Below are positions 1 through 5,026 of a DNA stretch of 5,026 nucleotides, piece after piece. Positions within the stretch are counted from its first letter, which is position 1. Each line of letters begins with the position of its first letter. The position numbers and the translations under genes are program-made. The stretch covers positions 2,830 through 7,855 of the forward strand of contig JAESUT010000099.1 of the NCBI GenBank assembly GCA_016762995.1, written 5' to 3'. The stretch comes from Gammaproteobacteria bacterium. Its GTDB lineage: Bacteria; Pseudomonadota; Gammaproteobacteria; Pseudomonadales; Pseudohongiellaceae. Under the pieces are notes generated by a model, which saw only the letters and a list, made by a program, of their open reading frames with translations, did not search any database and was not told the DNA's origin.

Positions 1-67
1 AAGCGGTGCAAACTGACAGTTAGAGCTAGATGGAGTACTAGGCACGACTAGCCTATACTGACCGCTT
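1..67 (+). other. Foldable leader or tail of an upstream gene, unassigned
   Basis: No gene can be named here. All three forward frames are closed early, by TGA at 14-16, TAG at 21-23 and TAG at 49-51, so any upstream coding sequence ends within the first 51 bases. The stretch can fold. AAGCGGT (1-7) is the exact complement of ACCGCTT (61-67). Inside it, 35-43 pairs with 51-58 (8 bp with C38 bulged, 7-base loop), and AACT/AGTT (11-14/18-21) can form a small arm. A tRNA was considered, but there is no T-loop consensus or anticodon arm on either strand. It may be an untranslated leader, a gene tail or a chance fold. Confidence 0.2.
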
Positions 68-78
68 CGATCATTAGC

Positions 79-102
79 CGAATACCCATCACAGGGTATT
101 CG
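79..102 (+). promoter_or_regulatory. Perfect 9-bp hairpin abutting the selB start region
   Basis: CGAATACCC (79-87) and GGGTATTCG (94-102) are exact complements around a 6-base loop, ATCACA. No T-tract follows, so it does not look like an ordinary intrinsic terminator. The right arm ends one base before the possible TTG start at 103. The only Shine-Dalgarno-like bases near the gene, AGGG at 93-96, lie at the loop edge and in this arm, so the stem would hide them. It could therefore influence selB translation, or it could be the weak end of an upstream transcript. The pairing is seen in the sequence; the role is inferred. Confidence 0.45.
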
Positions 103-117
103 TTGTGCCCTCAAGCC

Positions 118-2091
118 ATGCCTGAACCTTCAGAGAACAATTTCCGCTCTCTCATATTTGCCACTGCAGGCCATGTCGATCACGGCAAGACCTCTTTGGT
201 GGCCAATATCACTGGCACCAATACCGATACTCTCGCAGAAGAAAAAAGCCGCGGACTGACCATCGTTCCCGGCTACGCCTATCACCACTTCTCTAGCATC
301 ATCAATGGAGCGGAGTGCCGCAACACCCTCGGTTTCGTCGATGTTCCGGGCCATATCGATTTCATCAACAATATGCTGGCCGGTGTAGGCGCAGTAGACG
401 GTGCGCTGCTAGTCATCGCCGCCGACGATGGCATCATGCCGCAGACACGCGAACATCTCGCGATACTCGATCTGTTAGCCGTATCGCGCGGCGCTATAGC
501 ATTGACGAAAATCGATCGCTGTGAACCCGAACGCATACAGACCGTCATCGAAGAAATCAAGCAACTGCAATCCACCACGAGCCTTAAAAACGCGCCACTC
601 TTTGCTCTCTCGAATGAAACCGGTGACGGCATCGATGAACTTAGCAACTATCTACAGAGTCAGTTCAGTGATGACAGCGCCCTAAAAGGAAGTGGTGATG
701 AGGATCAGTATTTCCGTTATCTGATTGATCGGAGCTTCGTTGCAAAAGGAATCGGCACCGTATTAACGGGAAGCGTCCGCGCCGGTTCCATCAAGACAGG
801 AAGCAACCTTAAGCATACAGCGACGGGCGAGAACACGAGGCTTCGAAGCGCCAGGCTCGACAAGACCGAACTTAGCGAGGTCTACAAAGGCCAGCGCGCC
901 GCGATGAATGTAAATCTTGAGAATAAGCTGGTAGCTAGAGGTGACTGGCTAATCGATGAAAAACTCTTTCATCCGATCAATCGCCTAGATGCAACGGTGG
1001 ACTTCATAGATACTGATTTCAAACTGCAGAGCAGTGCGCAATACCATATGCATATCGGGGCATCTCATTACGTGGTCAATATTCGACATCTGGGAGACAG
1101 TCTCTATCAGCTAAAATGCCTAGACTTGATGATCGCGCATCACGGCGACCGATTCATCATTCGTGACCCTGCCTCACAACATACATTGGGTGGCGGCCGC
1201 GTTATCGATATTTTTATACCGAGACGAAAACGCAGCAGTGAGTCGCGACTCGCTCAATTGAACGCGATGCTACACAACTCTTTCGAGGCCCTTACGCAGC
1301 TTCTCAAGATGCAAGTCGACGGTCTCAAGCTGCAAGAATTTTCGATCTGCAGAAACATTAGCAACATTGCTATCGAGAAATTACTCGAGAGAGTTAAAAA
1401 AGAGAACATAGGTTTCCATTCTCTCGCCTTAGAGAAATCTTCACTCCCGGTATTGCTGCACGAAAATTATCATAGTGAGTACCGCAACAATATCCTCAGC
1501 TTCCTCAAAGATTTTCATCAGAAACAACCCAATCAGCAAGGTATCAGTGAACCGGCTCTCAGTCGTGGTGTCGACTTTGCAAGCTCTCATCTACTTTTCC
1601 ACGGCATATTGCAGAGCCTACTGGATTCAAACACTATCAAGCGCACAGGCACTCTCCTGCACCTGCCCAGTCACAAAACTTCGCTGAGTGCTGAAGAAGA
1701 AGACTTCCTCAATAGGGTGCGGCCCTTATTACTTAAGGCTGGCTACGTGCCACCGCGTACCCGTGAACTAGTGGAAATGACAAATATCCCTTTGATGTCT
1801 CTGGAGCGAATCCTGCGTGAGTCCGCGAAGGCTGGCACGCTGATCAAGGTTGCAGAAAACCGCTATTACCTACCCGAGACCATCATGACTCTGGCCGGAT
1901 TTATAGAACAGTTGATGGAAGCCGAAGGCACGGACACCGGGTTCTCCGTAATACAGTTCCGCGATGCGTCTAAGATAGGCCGAAACCTCTGTATCGAGAT
2001 TCTCGAATATTTCGACAGCGTTGGCTTTACACGCAGAGACGGCAATAGTCGTTTCGTTCGCACCAACAAGGAAAATATATTTGGAAAGTGA
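118..2091 (+). CDS. selB: Selenocysteine-specific translation elongation factor SelB
   Basis: SelB is a cytoplasmic GTPase that carries selenocysteyl-tRNA(Sec) to the ribosome and binds the SECIS hairpin of the mRNA, so that UGA is read as selenocysteine. Counting from the ATG at 118 (657 residues), the P-loop GHVDHGKT is at 18-25, an EEKSRGLTI switch I motif follows, DVPGH is at 75-79 and TKID at 130-133. EF-Tu-like beta-barrel domains occupy roughly 195-370. A C-terminal winged-helix region of about 375-657 is the RNA-binding part specific to SelB and ends in the family-typical ILEYFDSVGFTRR. It is slightly longer than E. coli SelB (614 residues), partly through about a dozen extra N-terminal residues. 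The start is uncertain: ATG 118 lacks a clear ribosome binding site, while in-frame TTG 103 has AGGG six bases upstream. It ends in TGA and meets the P450 gene tail-to-tail. No selA, selC or selenoprotein gene is visible in the window. Confidence 0.97.
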   Translation: MPEPSENNFRSLIFATAGHVDHGKTSLVANITGTNTDTLAEEKSRGLTIVPGYAYHHFSSIINGAECRNTLGFVDVPGHIDFINNMLAGVGAVDGALLVIAADDGIMPQTREHLAILDLLAVSRGAIALTKIDRCEPERIQTVIEEIKQLQSTTSLKNAPLFALSNETGDGIDELSNYLQSQFSDDSALKGSGDEDQYFRYLIDRSFVAKGIGTVLTGSVRAGSIKTGSNLKHTATGENTRLRSARLDKTELSEVYKGQRAAMNVNLENKLVARGDWLIDEKLFHPINRLDATVDFIDTDFKLQSSAQYHMHIGASHYVVNIRHLGDSLYQLKCLDLMIAHHGDRFIIRDPASQHTLGGGRVIDIFIPRRKRSSESRLAQLNAMLHNSFEALTQLLKMQVDGLKLQEFSICRNISNIAIEKLLERVKKENIGFHSLALEKSSLPVLLHENYHSEYRNNILSFLKDFHQKQPNQQGISEPALSRGVDFASSHLLFHGILQSLLDSNTIKRTGTLLHLPSHKTSLSAEEEDFLNRVRPLLLKAGYVPPRTRELVEMTNIPLMSLERILRESAKAGTLIKVAENRYYLPETIMTLAGFIEQLMEAEGTDTGFSVIQFRDASKIGRNLCIEILEYFDSVGFTRRDGNSRFVRTNKENIFGK

Positions 2092-2112
2092 GTAGGCAGT
2101 AAGCGCGAAGCA

Positions 2113-2163
2113 GAAAAAAACCAGGAGAGAAATACGACAAAACTCTGATCCTGTCGTTTTTTC
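2113..2163. terminator. Probable bidirectional intrinsic terminator between selB and CYP153
   Basis: Two overlapping, mutually exclusive hairpins sit between the convergent genes. For selB, ACGACA (2134-2139) pairs with TGTCGT (2152-2157), followed by T6 (2157-2162). For the leftward P450 operon, CAGGA (2122-2126) pairs with TCCTG (2149-2153), and the run of seven A at 2114-2120 gives a U-tract on that transcript. The A-run and T-run can also pair to extend the second stem. The stems are short and the loops large, so efficiency may be moderate. The rest of the 113-bp gap is AT-rich with no gene. Confidence 0.6.
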
Positions 2164-2204
2164 AACCTTAAGAAAAATTACTAATCTAAACCGTATCGGC
2201 AGTG

Positions 2205-3476
2205 CTAGTTCAGCGACTGCAGTTTTACTGGCAGACTCATATAGCCCTTCACGAAACTAGAGTACACGCGCTCTGGCTCACCAACGACTTCCACCTTGTG
2301 AAAGCGTTTCATAATCTCTTCCCAAACTATTGTGAGCTGCATCTCTGCCAAGCGATTTCCCATGCAGCGATGCAAACCGAATCCGAAGGAGAGGTGCTGC
2401 CGTGCATTCGGCCTGTCGATGAGAAATTCACTCGCTCGCTCGATGGCATCTTCGTCACGATTGCCCGATGCATACCACATGACAACTTTCTCGCCCGCCT
2501 TGATCTTCTTGCCTCCAAGCTCGGTATCGACAAGGGCCGTGCGGCGCATATGGGCTAGCGGTGTCTGCCAGCGAATTATCTCAGACACCATGTTACGAAT
2601 CAGCCCAGGGTCCGCACGCAATTTGTCGTATTCGGCAGGATTCTCGTTCAATGCGAGCACGCCACCTGAGATGGAATTTCGAGTGGTGTCATTACCACCG
2701 ACGATCAATAGAATTACATTCCCGAGATATTCTTCCTGCGGCATATTGCGAGTAGCCTCTCCGTGCGCAAGCATGGAGATCAAATCATTGCCGGGCTTCT
2801 CGTTCACGCGCTCGTTCCAGAGCCGAATAAAATAGGCGAAGCACTCCTGCAAGGCTTCCCAGCGTTCCGTCTGATTGCTCACGACTCCCCCGCCTGGAAT
2901 TGCCGTCGCCGCATCTGACCAGAACGTCAATTTACTTCGATCCTCAAAGGGGAAATCGAAAAGTGTAGCGAGCATCTGCGTGGTGAGTTCGATCGAGACA
3001 CGCTCGACCCAATCGAATTCCTCGCCAATCGGCAAAGCATCGAGAATTGTGCAGACTCGCTGCCGAATCAAGCCTTCCAATTGTTTCAGATTCGCGGGAG
3101 CAACAACACCCTGAACGACACGGCGCTGCTCATCGTGCTTTGGCGGATCCATGGATATAAAAGCAGGAAGAGAAAACTCTTCGAAGCTATCGACGATGCC
3201 GATGGTGGGCTCGGAAGAATAAATATGCGGAGATGTATCAACCTCCATAATATCCTTGTATTTCATGACCGACCAGTAAGGACCAACCGCCGATTCCGGA
3301 CAGTAGTGAACTGGTGACTCCGCGCGAAGGCGTTCCATAAAAGGCAGAAACTCATTCGCTCGCCAAATTCCAGGATGGGATAAATCGATCTTCTCGATTG
3401 GCATGGCATAGGGATCCTTTCCTACCATGCTCCACTTACTTTGCTTAGGCGCTTTCCCGCTCGCTATATCGCTCAT
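2205..3476 (-). CDS. Cytochrome P450, CYP153 family alkane/fatty acid terminal hydroxylase
   Basis: This is a soluble bacterial P450 of 423 residues, the normal CYP153 length, with no membrane anchor. CYP153 enzymes insert one oxygen atom at the terminal carbon of medium-chain n-alkanes, and some act on fatty acids or cyclic compounds, using electrons from a 2Fe-2S ferredoxin. Visible landmarks are the I-helix oxygen-activation motif GGNDTT (260-265), the K-helix ExxR (E299-R302) and the heme loop FGFGLHRCMG (364-373), with C371 as the thiolate ligand. The stretches SSEPTIGI (88-95), FISMDPPKHDEQRR (106-119), WVERVSIELTTQML (156-169) and NVILLIVGGNDTTRNS (253-268) are typical of CYP153. It lies 62 bp downstream of the ferredoxin gene and is probably co-transcribed with it. 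The start at 3476 has only a G-run (3481-3486) four bases upstream as a ribosome binding site. A second ATG at residue 17 is possible but less likely. Family assignment is firm; the substrate is not shown by sequence. Confidence 0.96.
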   Translation of the reverse strand: MSDIASGKAPKQSKWSMVGKDPYAMPIEKIDLSHPGIWRANEFLPFMERLRAESPVHYCPESAVGPYWSVMKYKDIMEVDTSPHIYSSEPTIGIVDSFEEFSLPAFISMDPPKHDEQRRVVQGVVAPANLKQLEGLIRQRVCTILDALPIGEEFDWVERVSIELTTQMLATLFDFPFEDRSKLTFWSDAATAIPGGGVVSNQTERWEALQECFAYFIRLWNERVNEKPGNDLISMLAHGEATRNMPQEEYLGNVILLIVGGNDTTRNSISGGVLALNENPAEYDKLRADPGLIRNMVSEIIRWQTPLAHMRRTALVDTELGGKKIKAGEKVVMWYASGNRDEDAIERASEFLIDRPNARQHLSFGFGLHRCMGNRLAEMQLTIVWEEIMKRFHKVEVVGEPERVYSSFVKGYMSLPVKLQSLN

Positions 3477-3480
3477 ACTG

Positions 3481-3486
3481 CCCCCC
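3481..3486 (-). promoter_or_regulatory. Weak, G-run ribosome binding site of the P450 gene
   Basis: On the minus strand six consecutive G stand four bases before the P450 ATG. This is not a canonical AGGAGG, but it is the only purine-rich stretch at a usable distance. It is a poorer match than the site in front of the ferredoxin, which would fit translation tuned separately within one operon. Confidence 0.35.
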
Positions 3487-3538
3487 GCAGGACATTAACT
3501 TGACACTGATCCAACTTTCTATCGGTAGGCCCGAAAAC

Positions 3539-3859
3539 CTAGAACTGAAACTCAGGCGTGGTAACAACCAAGCCATCCAATTCCTCGGTTACCTGAATTT
3601 GGCATGAGAGCCGAGAATTATCTTTGCGGTCGGTGCTCAAGCTAAGCATCGCTTCCTCCGTAGGATTAAGCTCACCCATCTTCGCTAACCACTCTTCTTT
3701 AACATAGACATGACAGGTAGCACAGGAACAGGAACCGCCGCAGTCTGCATCGATGCCGGGAACGCCATTCGTTACAGCCGCCTGCATTACAGAGCTTCCG
3801 GTTGATGCCTCTACAGAGTGCTCACTACCGTCATGCTCGATGAATAGTATATTTACCAT
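3539..3859 (-). CDS. 2Fe-2S ferredoxin, putidaredoxin/adrenodoxin type, redox partner of CYP153
   Basis: This is a small cytoplasmic one-electron carrier that passes electrons from an NAD(P)H ferredoxin reductase to the P450 encoded just downstream. It has 106 residues, the usual size. The cluster ligands are C40, C46 and C49 in the CGGSCSCATCHVYV stretch, and C86 in SRLSCQI, giving the C-X5-C-X2-C-X36-C spacing of the family. C44 is an additional cysteine, not expected to be a ligand, at a position where putidaredoxin has alanine. D39 directly before the first ligand and the C-terminal aromatic F106 match the positions of the putidaredoxin residues Asp38 and Trp106 known to contact P450cam. 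It is the first gene of the leftward operon, with a GAGAAGGG ribosome binding site 10 bases before the ATG. No reductase gene accompanies it in the window. Confidence 0.96.
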   Translation of the reverse strand: MVNILFIEHDGSEHSVEASTGSSVMQAAVTNGVPGIDADCGGSCSCATCHVYVKEEWLAKMGELNPTEEAMLSLSTDRKDNSRLSCQIQVTEELDGLVVTTPEFQF

Positions 3860-3869
3860 GAAACTAAAA

Positions 3870-3877
3870 CCCTTCTC
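3870..3877 (-). promoter_or_regulatory. Ribosome binding site of the ferredoxin gene
   Basis: GAGAAGGG is read on the minus strand, ending 10 bases before the ATG at 3859. It is a reasonable Shine-Dalgarno sequence with slightly long spacing, and it supports that start codon, the only one giving the usual ferredoxin N-terminus. Confidence 0.55.
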
Positions 3878-3930
3878 TCAGGAAAAATCGAAGGCGCAAC
3901 AATAGCAAGGAATCTCGATCAGCAAAAGAC

Positions 3931-4065
3931 GGCATTGTCATTTGCATCTGTTTTACGTGTTGCAAACATCATATATAGAAGAAAGCCATCAACAGCACGG
4001 GCGGCATTCGCATTCACGATGTTGCTGGAATTTGGAAGCAAGCGCATAGGCATTCTCCATCTGCA
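3931..4065 (+). repeat. Three imperfect direct repeats based on GGCATT-N2/3-CAT
   Basis: Copies begin at 3931 (GGCATTGTCATT), 4003 (GGCATTCGCATT) and 4049 (GGCATTCTCCAT). The first two match at 10 of 12 bases and the third needs one extra spacer base. Start-to-start distances are 72 and 46 bases. Copies 1 and 3 are also followed by CATCTG. Short direct repeats in a promoter region are common for AraC-type regulators, but no regulator is encoded here and chance cannot be excluded. Confidence 0.3.
3941..3966. repeat. Inverted repeat TTTGCA-N14-TGCAAA, operator-like
   Basis: TTTGCA (3941-3946) and TGCAAA (3961-3966) are exact complements with starts 20 bases apart, or two helical turns, which fits a dimeric regulator binding one face of DNA. 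The site is 82-107 bases upstream of the ferredoxin start, a typical place for an activator or repressor of the P450 operon. The symmetry is seen; binding is inferred. A six-base arm can arise by chance. Confidence 0.35.
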
Positions 4066-4085
4066 CAGGGTGTCATTGAATTTTC

Positions 4086-4114
4086 TTGAAGTTTTGCGTC
4101 CCTAGGGTTAGTTT
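4086..4114 (+). promoter_or_regulatory. Weak sigma70-like promoter candidate for the secreted-protein gene
   Basis: TTGAAG (4086-4091) stands 17 bases before TAGTTT (4109-4114), about 40 bases upstream of the start codon. The -35 is fair and the -10 matches only half of the consensus, so an activator would probably be needed. The palindrome CCCTAGGG lies in the spacer. Confidence 0.2.
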
Positions 4115-4144
4115 GAATTCGTTATCTCGATCCGACAGCTATTT

Positions 4145-4148
4145 GGAG
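4145..4148 (+). promoter_or_regulatory. Ribosome binding site of the secreted-protein gene
   Basis: GGAG lies six bases before the ATG at 4155, at good spacing. It fixes the start in front of a clear signal peptide. Confidence 0.65.
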
Positions 4149-4154
4149 AACACC

Positions 4155-5026
4155 ATGATTAAACGAATTCTTGTAGCGCCCTGCCTGGGCCTAAGTGCGT
4201 TGCTGCTGGCTCCTGCGCTAATGGCGCAAGACAGCGCCAATCCACGCACAGAATATGGCCAACCCGATATTCAGGGAACCTACACGTTCAGAACACTGAC
4301 ACCCTTGAATCGCCCGCCGGAACTAGCCGATAAAGCCACCCTCACGGCGACAGAGGTAGCCGAATGGGAACAGTTCGAGTTGCGTCGCCAGAATCGCGAC
4401 CTGATTATCGATTCGGTAGGAGGTGCAGGTTATCCACCGGGGGTTATCTCCTATAACAACTTCTGGTATGAGCGAGGAACCAATGCCCTCGGCGACTATC
4501 GCACGTCACTAATCTATGACCCGCCTAATGGCCGCCGGCCTCCGTTAAATGCAGCCGGGCTTCTACGCCGTGAGGCTCGAAGCCAGATGTTATTCGAAAG
4601 TGCTGGGCCTGAAGGACGCACTACTGTCGATAGATGCCTAACTGGATTCGTAGCCGGGCCACCAATTGTTCCCGGTGGCTACAACAACAATATGCAGATC
4701 GTTCAAACAAAAGATCATGTGATGATTCTGAACGAAATGGTGCATTCGGCGCGAATAATTCCGATAGCCGCTGAGCGCGAAACCAAGCAGCTGCTATGGG
4801 AAGGTAATTCGGTCGGGCACTGGGAAGGAAACACTCTGGTTATTGAGACCAGAGATTTCTATCACGACTACAACGAAGAAGGCATTTCCGATCAAGCGGT
4901 TGTCATCGAACACATAACCCGCGTCGATGAGAATACACTGAACTACGATTTCACTGTCGAAGACCCTCAGTCATGGGATCAGCCCTGGTCCGCCAAATTT
5001 CCGCTACATTCATCTCCAGATCCCGT
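4155..5026 (+). CDS. Secreted protein of unknown function, 3' end cut by the window
   Basis: The frame is open for 290 codons and runs off the right edge, so the C-terminus is missing. Residues 1-24 form a Sec signal peptide: positive MIKR, a hydrophobic core with LSALLLAPAL, and an ALMA site with likely cleavage before Q25. C10 is not in a lipobox, so a free periplasmic or exported protein is expected. The mature part starts PDIQGTYTFRTLTPLNRP (about 37-54) and later has SLIYDPPNGRRPPL, an MQIVQT segment and SVGHWEGNTLVIETRDF (about 221-237), followed by THR/VDE-type and DFTVEDPQSW stretches. I recognise this pattern from a large group of uncharacterised secreted proteins in environmental Proteobacteria and Acidobacteria, often annotated hypothetical. 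No catalytic motif, metal site or known enzyme fold is evident. One cysteine (in VDRCLTGF) remains in the mature part. It is transcribed divergently from the ferredoxin-P450 operon. A role with hydrophobic substrates would be speculation. Confidence 0.9.
   Translation, partial: MIKRILVAPCLGLSALLLAPALMAQDSANPRTEYGQPDIQGTYTFRTLTPLNRPPELADKATLTATEVAEWEQFELRRQNRDLIIDSVGGAGYPPGVISYNNFWYERGTNALGDYRTSLIYDPPNGRRPPLNAAGLLRREARSQMLFESAGPEGRTTVDRCLTGFVAGPPIVPGGYNNNMQIVQTKDHVMILNEMVHSARIIPIAAERETKQLLWEGNSVGHWEGNTLVIETRDFYHDYNEEGISDQAVVIEHITRVDENTLNYDFTVEDPQSWDQPWSAKFPLHSSPDP

Larger units (their letters stand above)
3860..4154. promoter_or_regulatory. Divergent control region between the ferredoxin-P450 operon and the secreted-protein gene
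   Basis: This 295-bp gap lies between two divergently transcribed genes, and no gene is supported inside it. It must contain promoters for both directions. For the leftward operon a weak candidate is a -10 TATTGT (3899-3904, minus strand) with a poor -35 TTTTGC 17 bases upstream (3922-3927). It also holds an inverted repeat (3941-3966), three GGCATT repeats (3931, 4003 and 4049), a smaller inverted repeat TTGCT/AGCAA (4022-4026/4037-4041) and the palindrome CCCTAGGG (4100-4107). The density of short symmetries suggests regulator binding. No regulator gene is in the window, so its identity is open. Confidence 0.6.

Noticed and set aside
1..67. Possible tRNA, including tRNA-Sec (selC), because of a 7-bp closing stem near selB
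   Set aside because: Neither strand shows a T-loop consensus, an anticodon arm with a sensible anticodon, a D-arm or the long variable arm of tRNA-Sec.
282..647. Open minus-strand frame of 121 codons inside selB
   Set aside because: It lies wholly opposite the conserved GTPase domain and its translation is low-complexity and unlike any family I know; it is a shadow of selB.
2089..2148. The selB stop TGA as a possible selenocysteine codon with read-through to the next TGA at 2146
   Set aside because: The protein already ends where SelB homologues end, and no compact SECIS-like hairpin lies just downstream of the TGA.
2202..2835. Open plus-strand frames of 118 and 167 codons opposite the P450 gene
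   Set aside because: They are antisense to a fully conserved P450 coding region, lack ribosome binding sites and have no recognisable domains.
3941..4041. Sigma54-type promoter in the divergent region
   Set aside because: No TGGCAC-N5-TTGCA-like pair with GG and GC at the required spacing was found on either strand.
3860..4154. Small gene or mobile-element remnant in the divergent gap
   Set aside because: No frame with a start, ribosome binding site and meaningful translation was seen, and there are no terminal inverted repeats with target duplications.

Overview
The window reads as chromosomal DNA of a Gram-negative proteobacterium, most likely a marine or hydrocarbon-associated gammaproteobacterium. 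This is inferred from four things: a full-length selenocysteine elongation factor most like the gammaproteobacterial form, a CYP153-type alkane hydroxylase with a putidaredoxin-like ferredoxin, a Sec-type secreted protein of a family I associate with environmental Proteobacteria and Acidobacteria, and moderate GC content. Species cannot be named from the sequence.

Layout. Positions 1-102 hold no complete gene. They carry a foldable stretch (1-67) and a perfect 9-bp hairpin (79-102) directly in front of selB. selB runs rightward from 118 (possibly 103) to 2091. It meets a leftward operon tail-to-tail across a 113-bp gap that contains what looks like a bidirectional intrinsic terminator (about 2113-2163). 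The leftward operon is ferredoxin (3859 to 3539) followed by CYP153 P450 (3476 to 2205), separated by 62 bp. A 295-bp divergent intergenic region (3860-4154) holds several short inverted and direct repeats that look like regulator sites. From 4155 a secreted protein of unknown function runs rightward and off the window edge.

Function. The ferredoxin and P450 form the terminal part of a three-component (class I) monooxygenase chain: NAD(P)H to ferredoxin reductase to ferredoxin to P450. CYP153 enzymes hydroxylate the terminal carbon of medium-chain n-alkanes and related compounds. The reductase is not in the window and must be supplied from elsewhere, because a terminator follows the P450. selB belongs to a separate process, the decoding of UGA as selenocysteine. 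It implies selA, selC, selD and at least one selenoprotein elsewhere in the genome. The partial secreted gene shares a regulatory region with the P450 operon, but no functional link is proven.

No mobile element, CRISPR array, tRNA or rRNA was recognised. The genes are of known types. The least explained parts are the structured selB leader, the repeat-rich divergent control region and the secreted protein.
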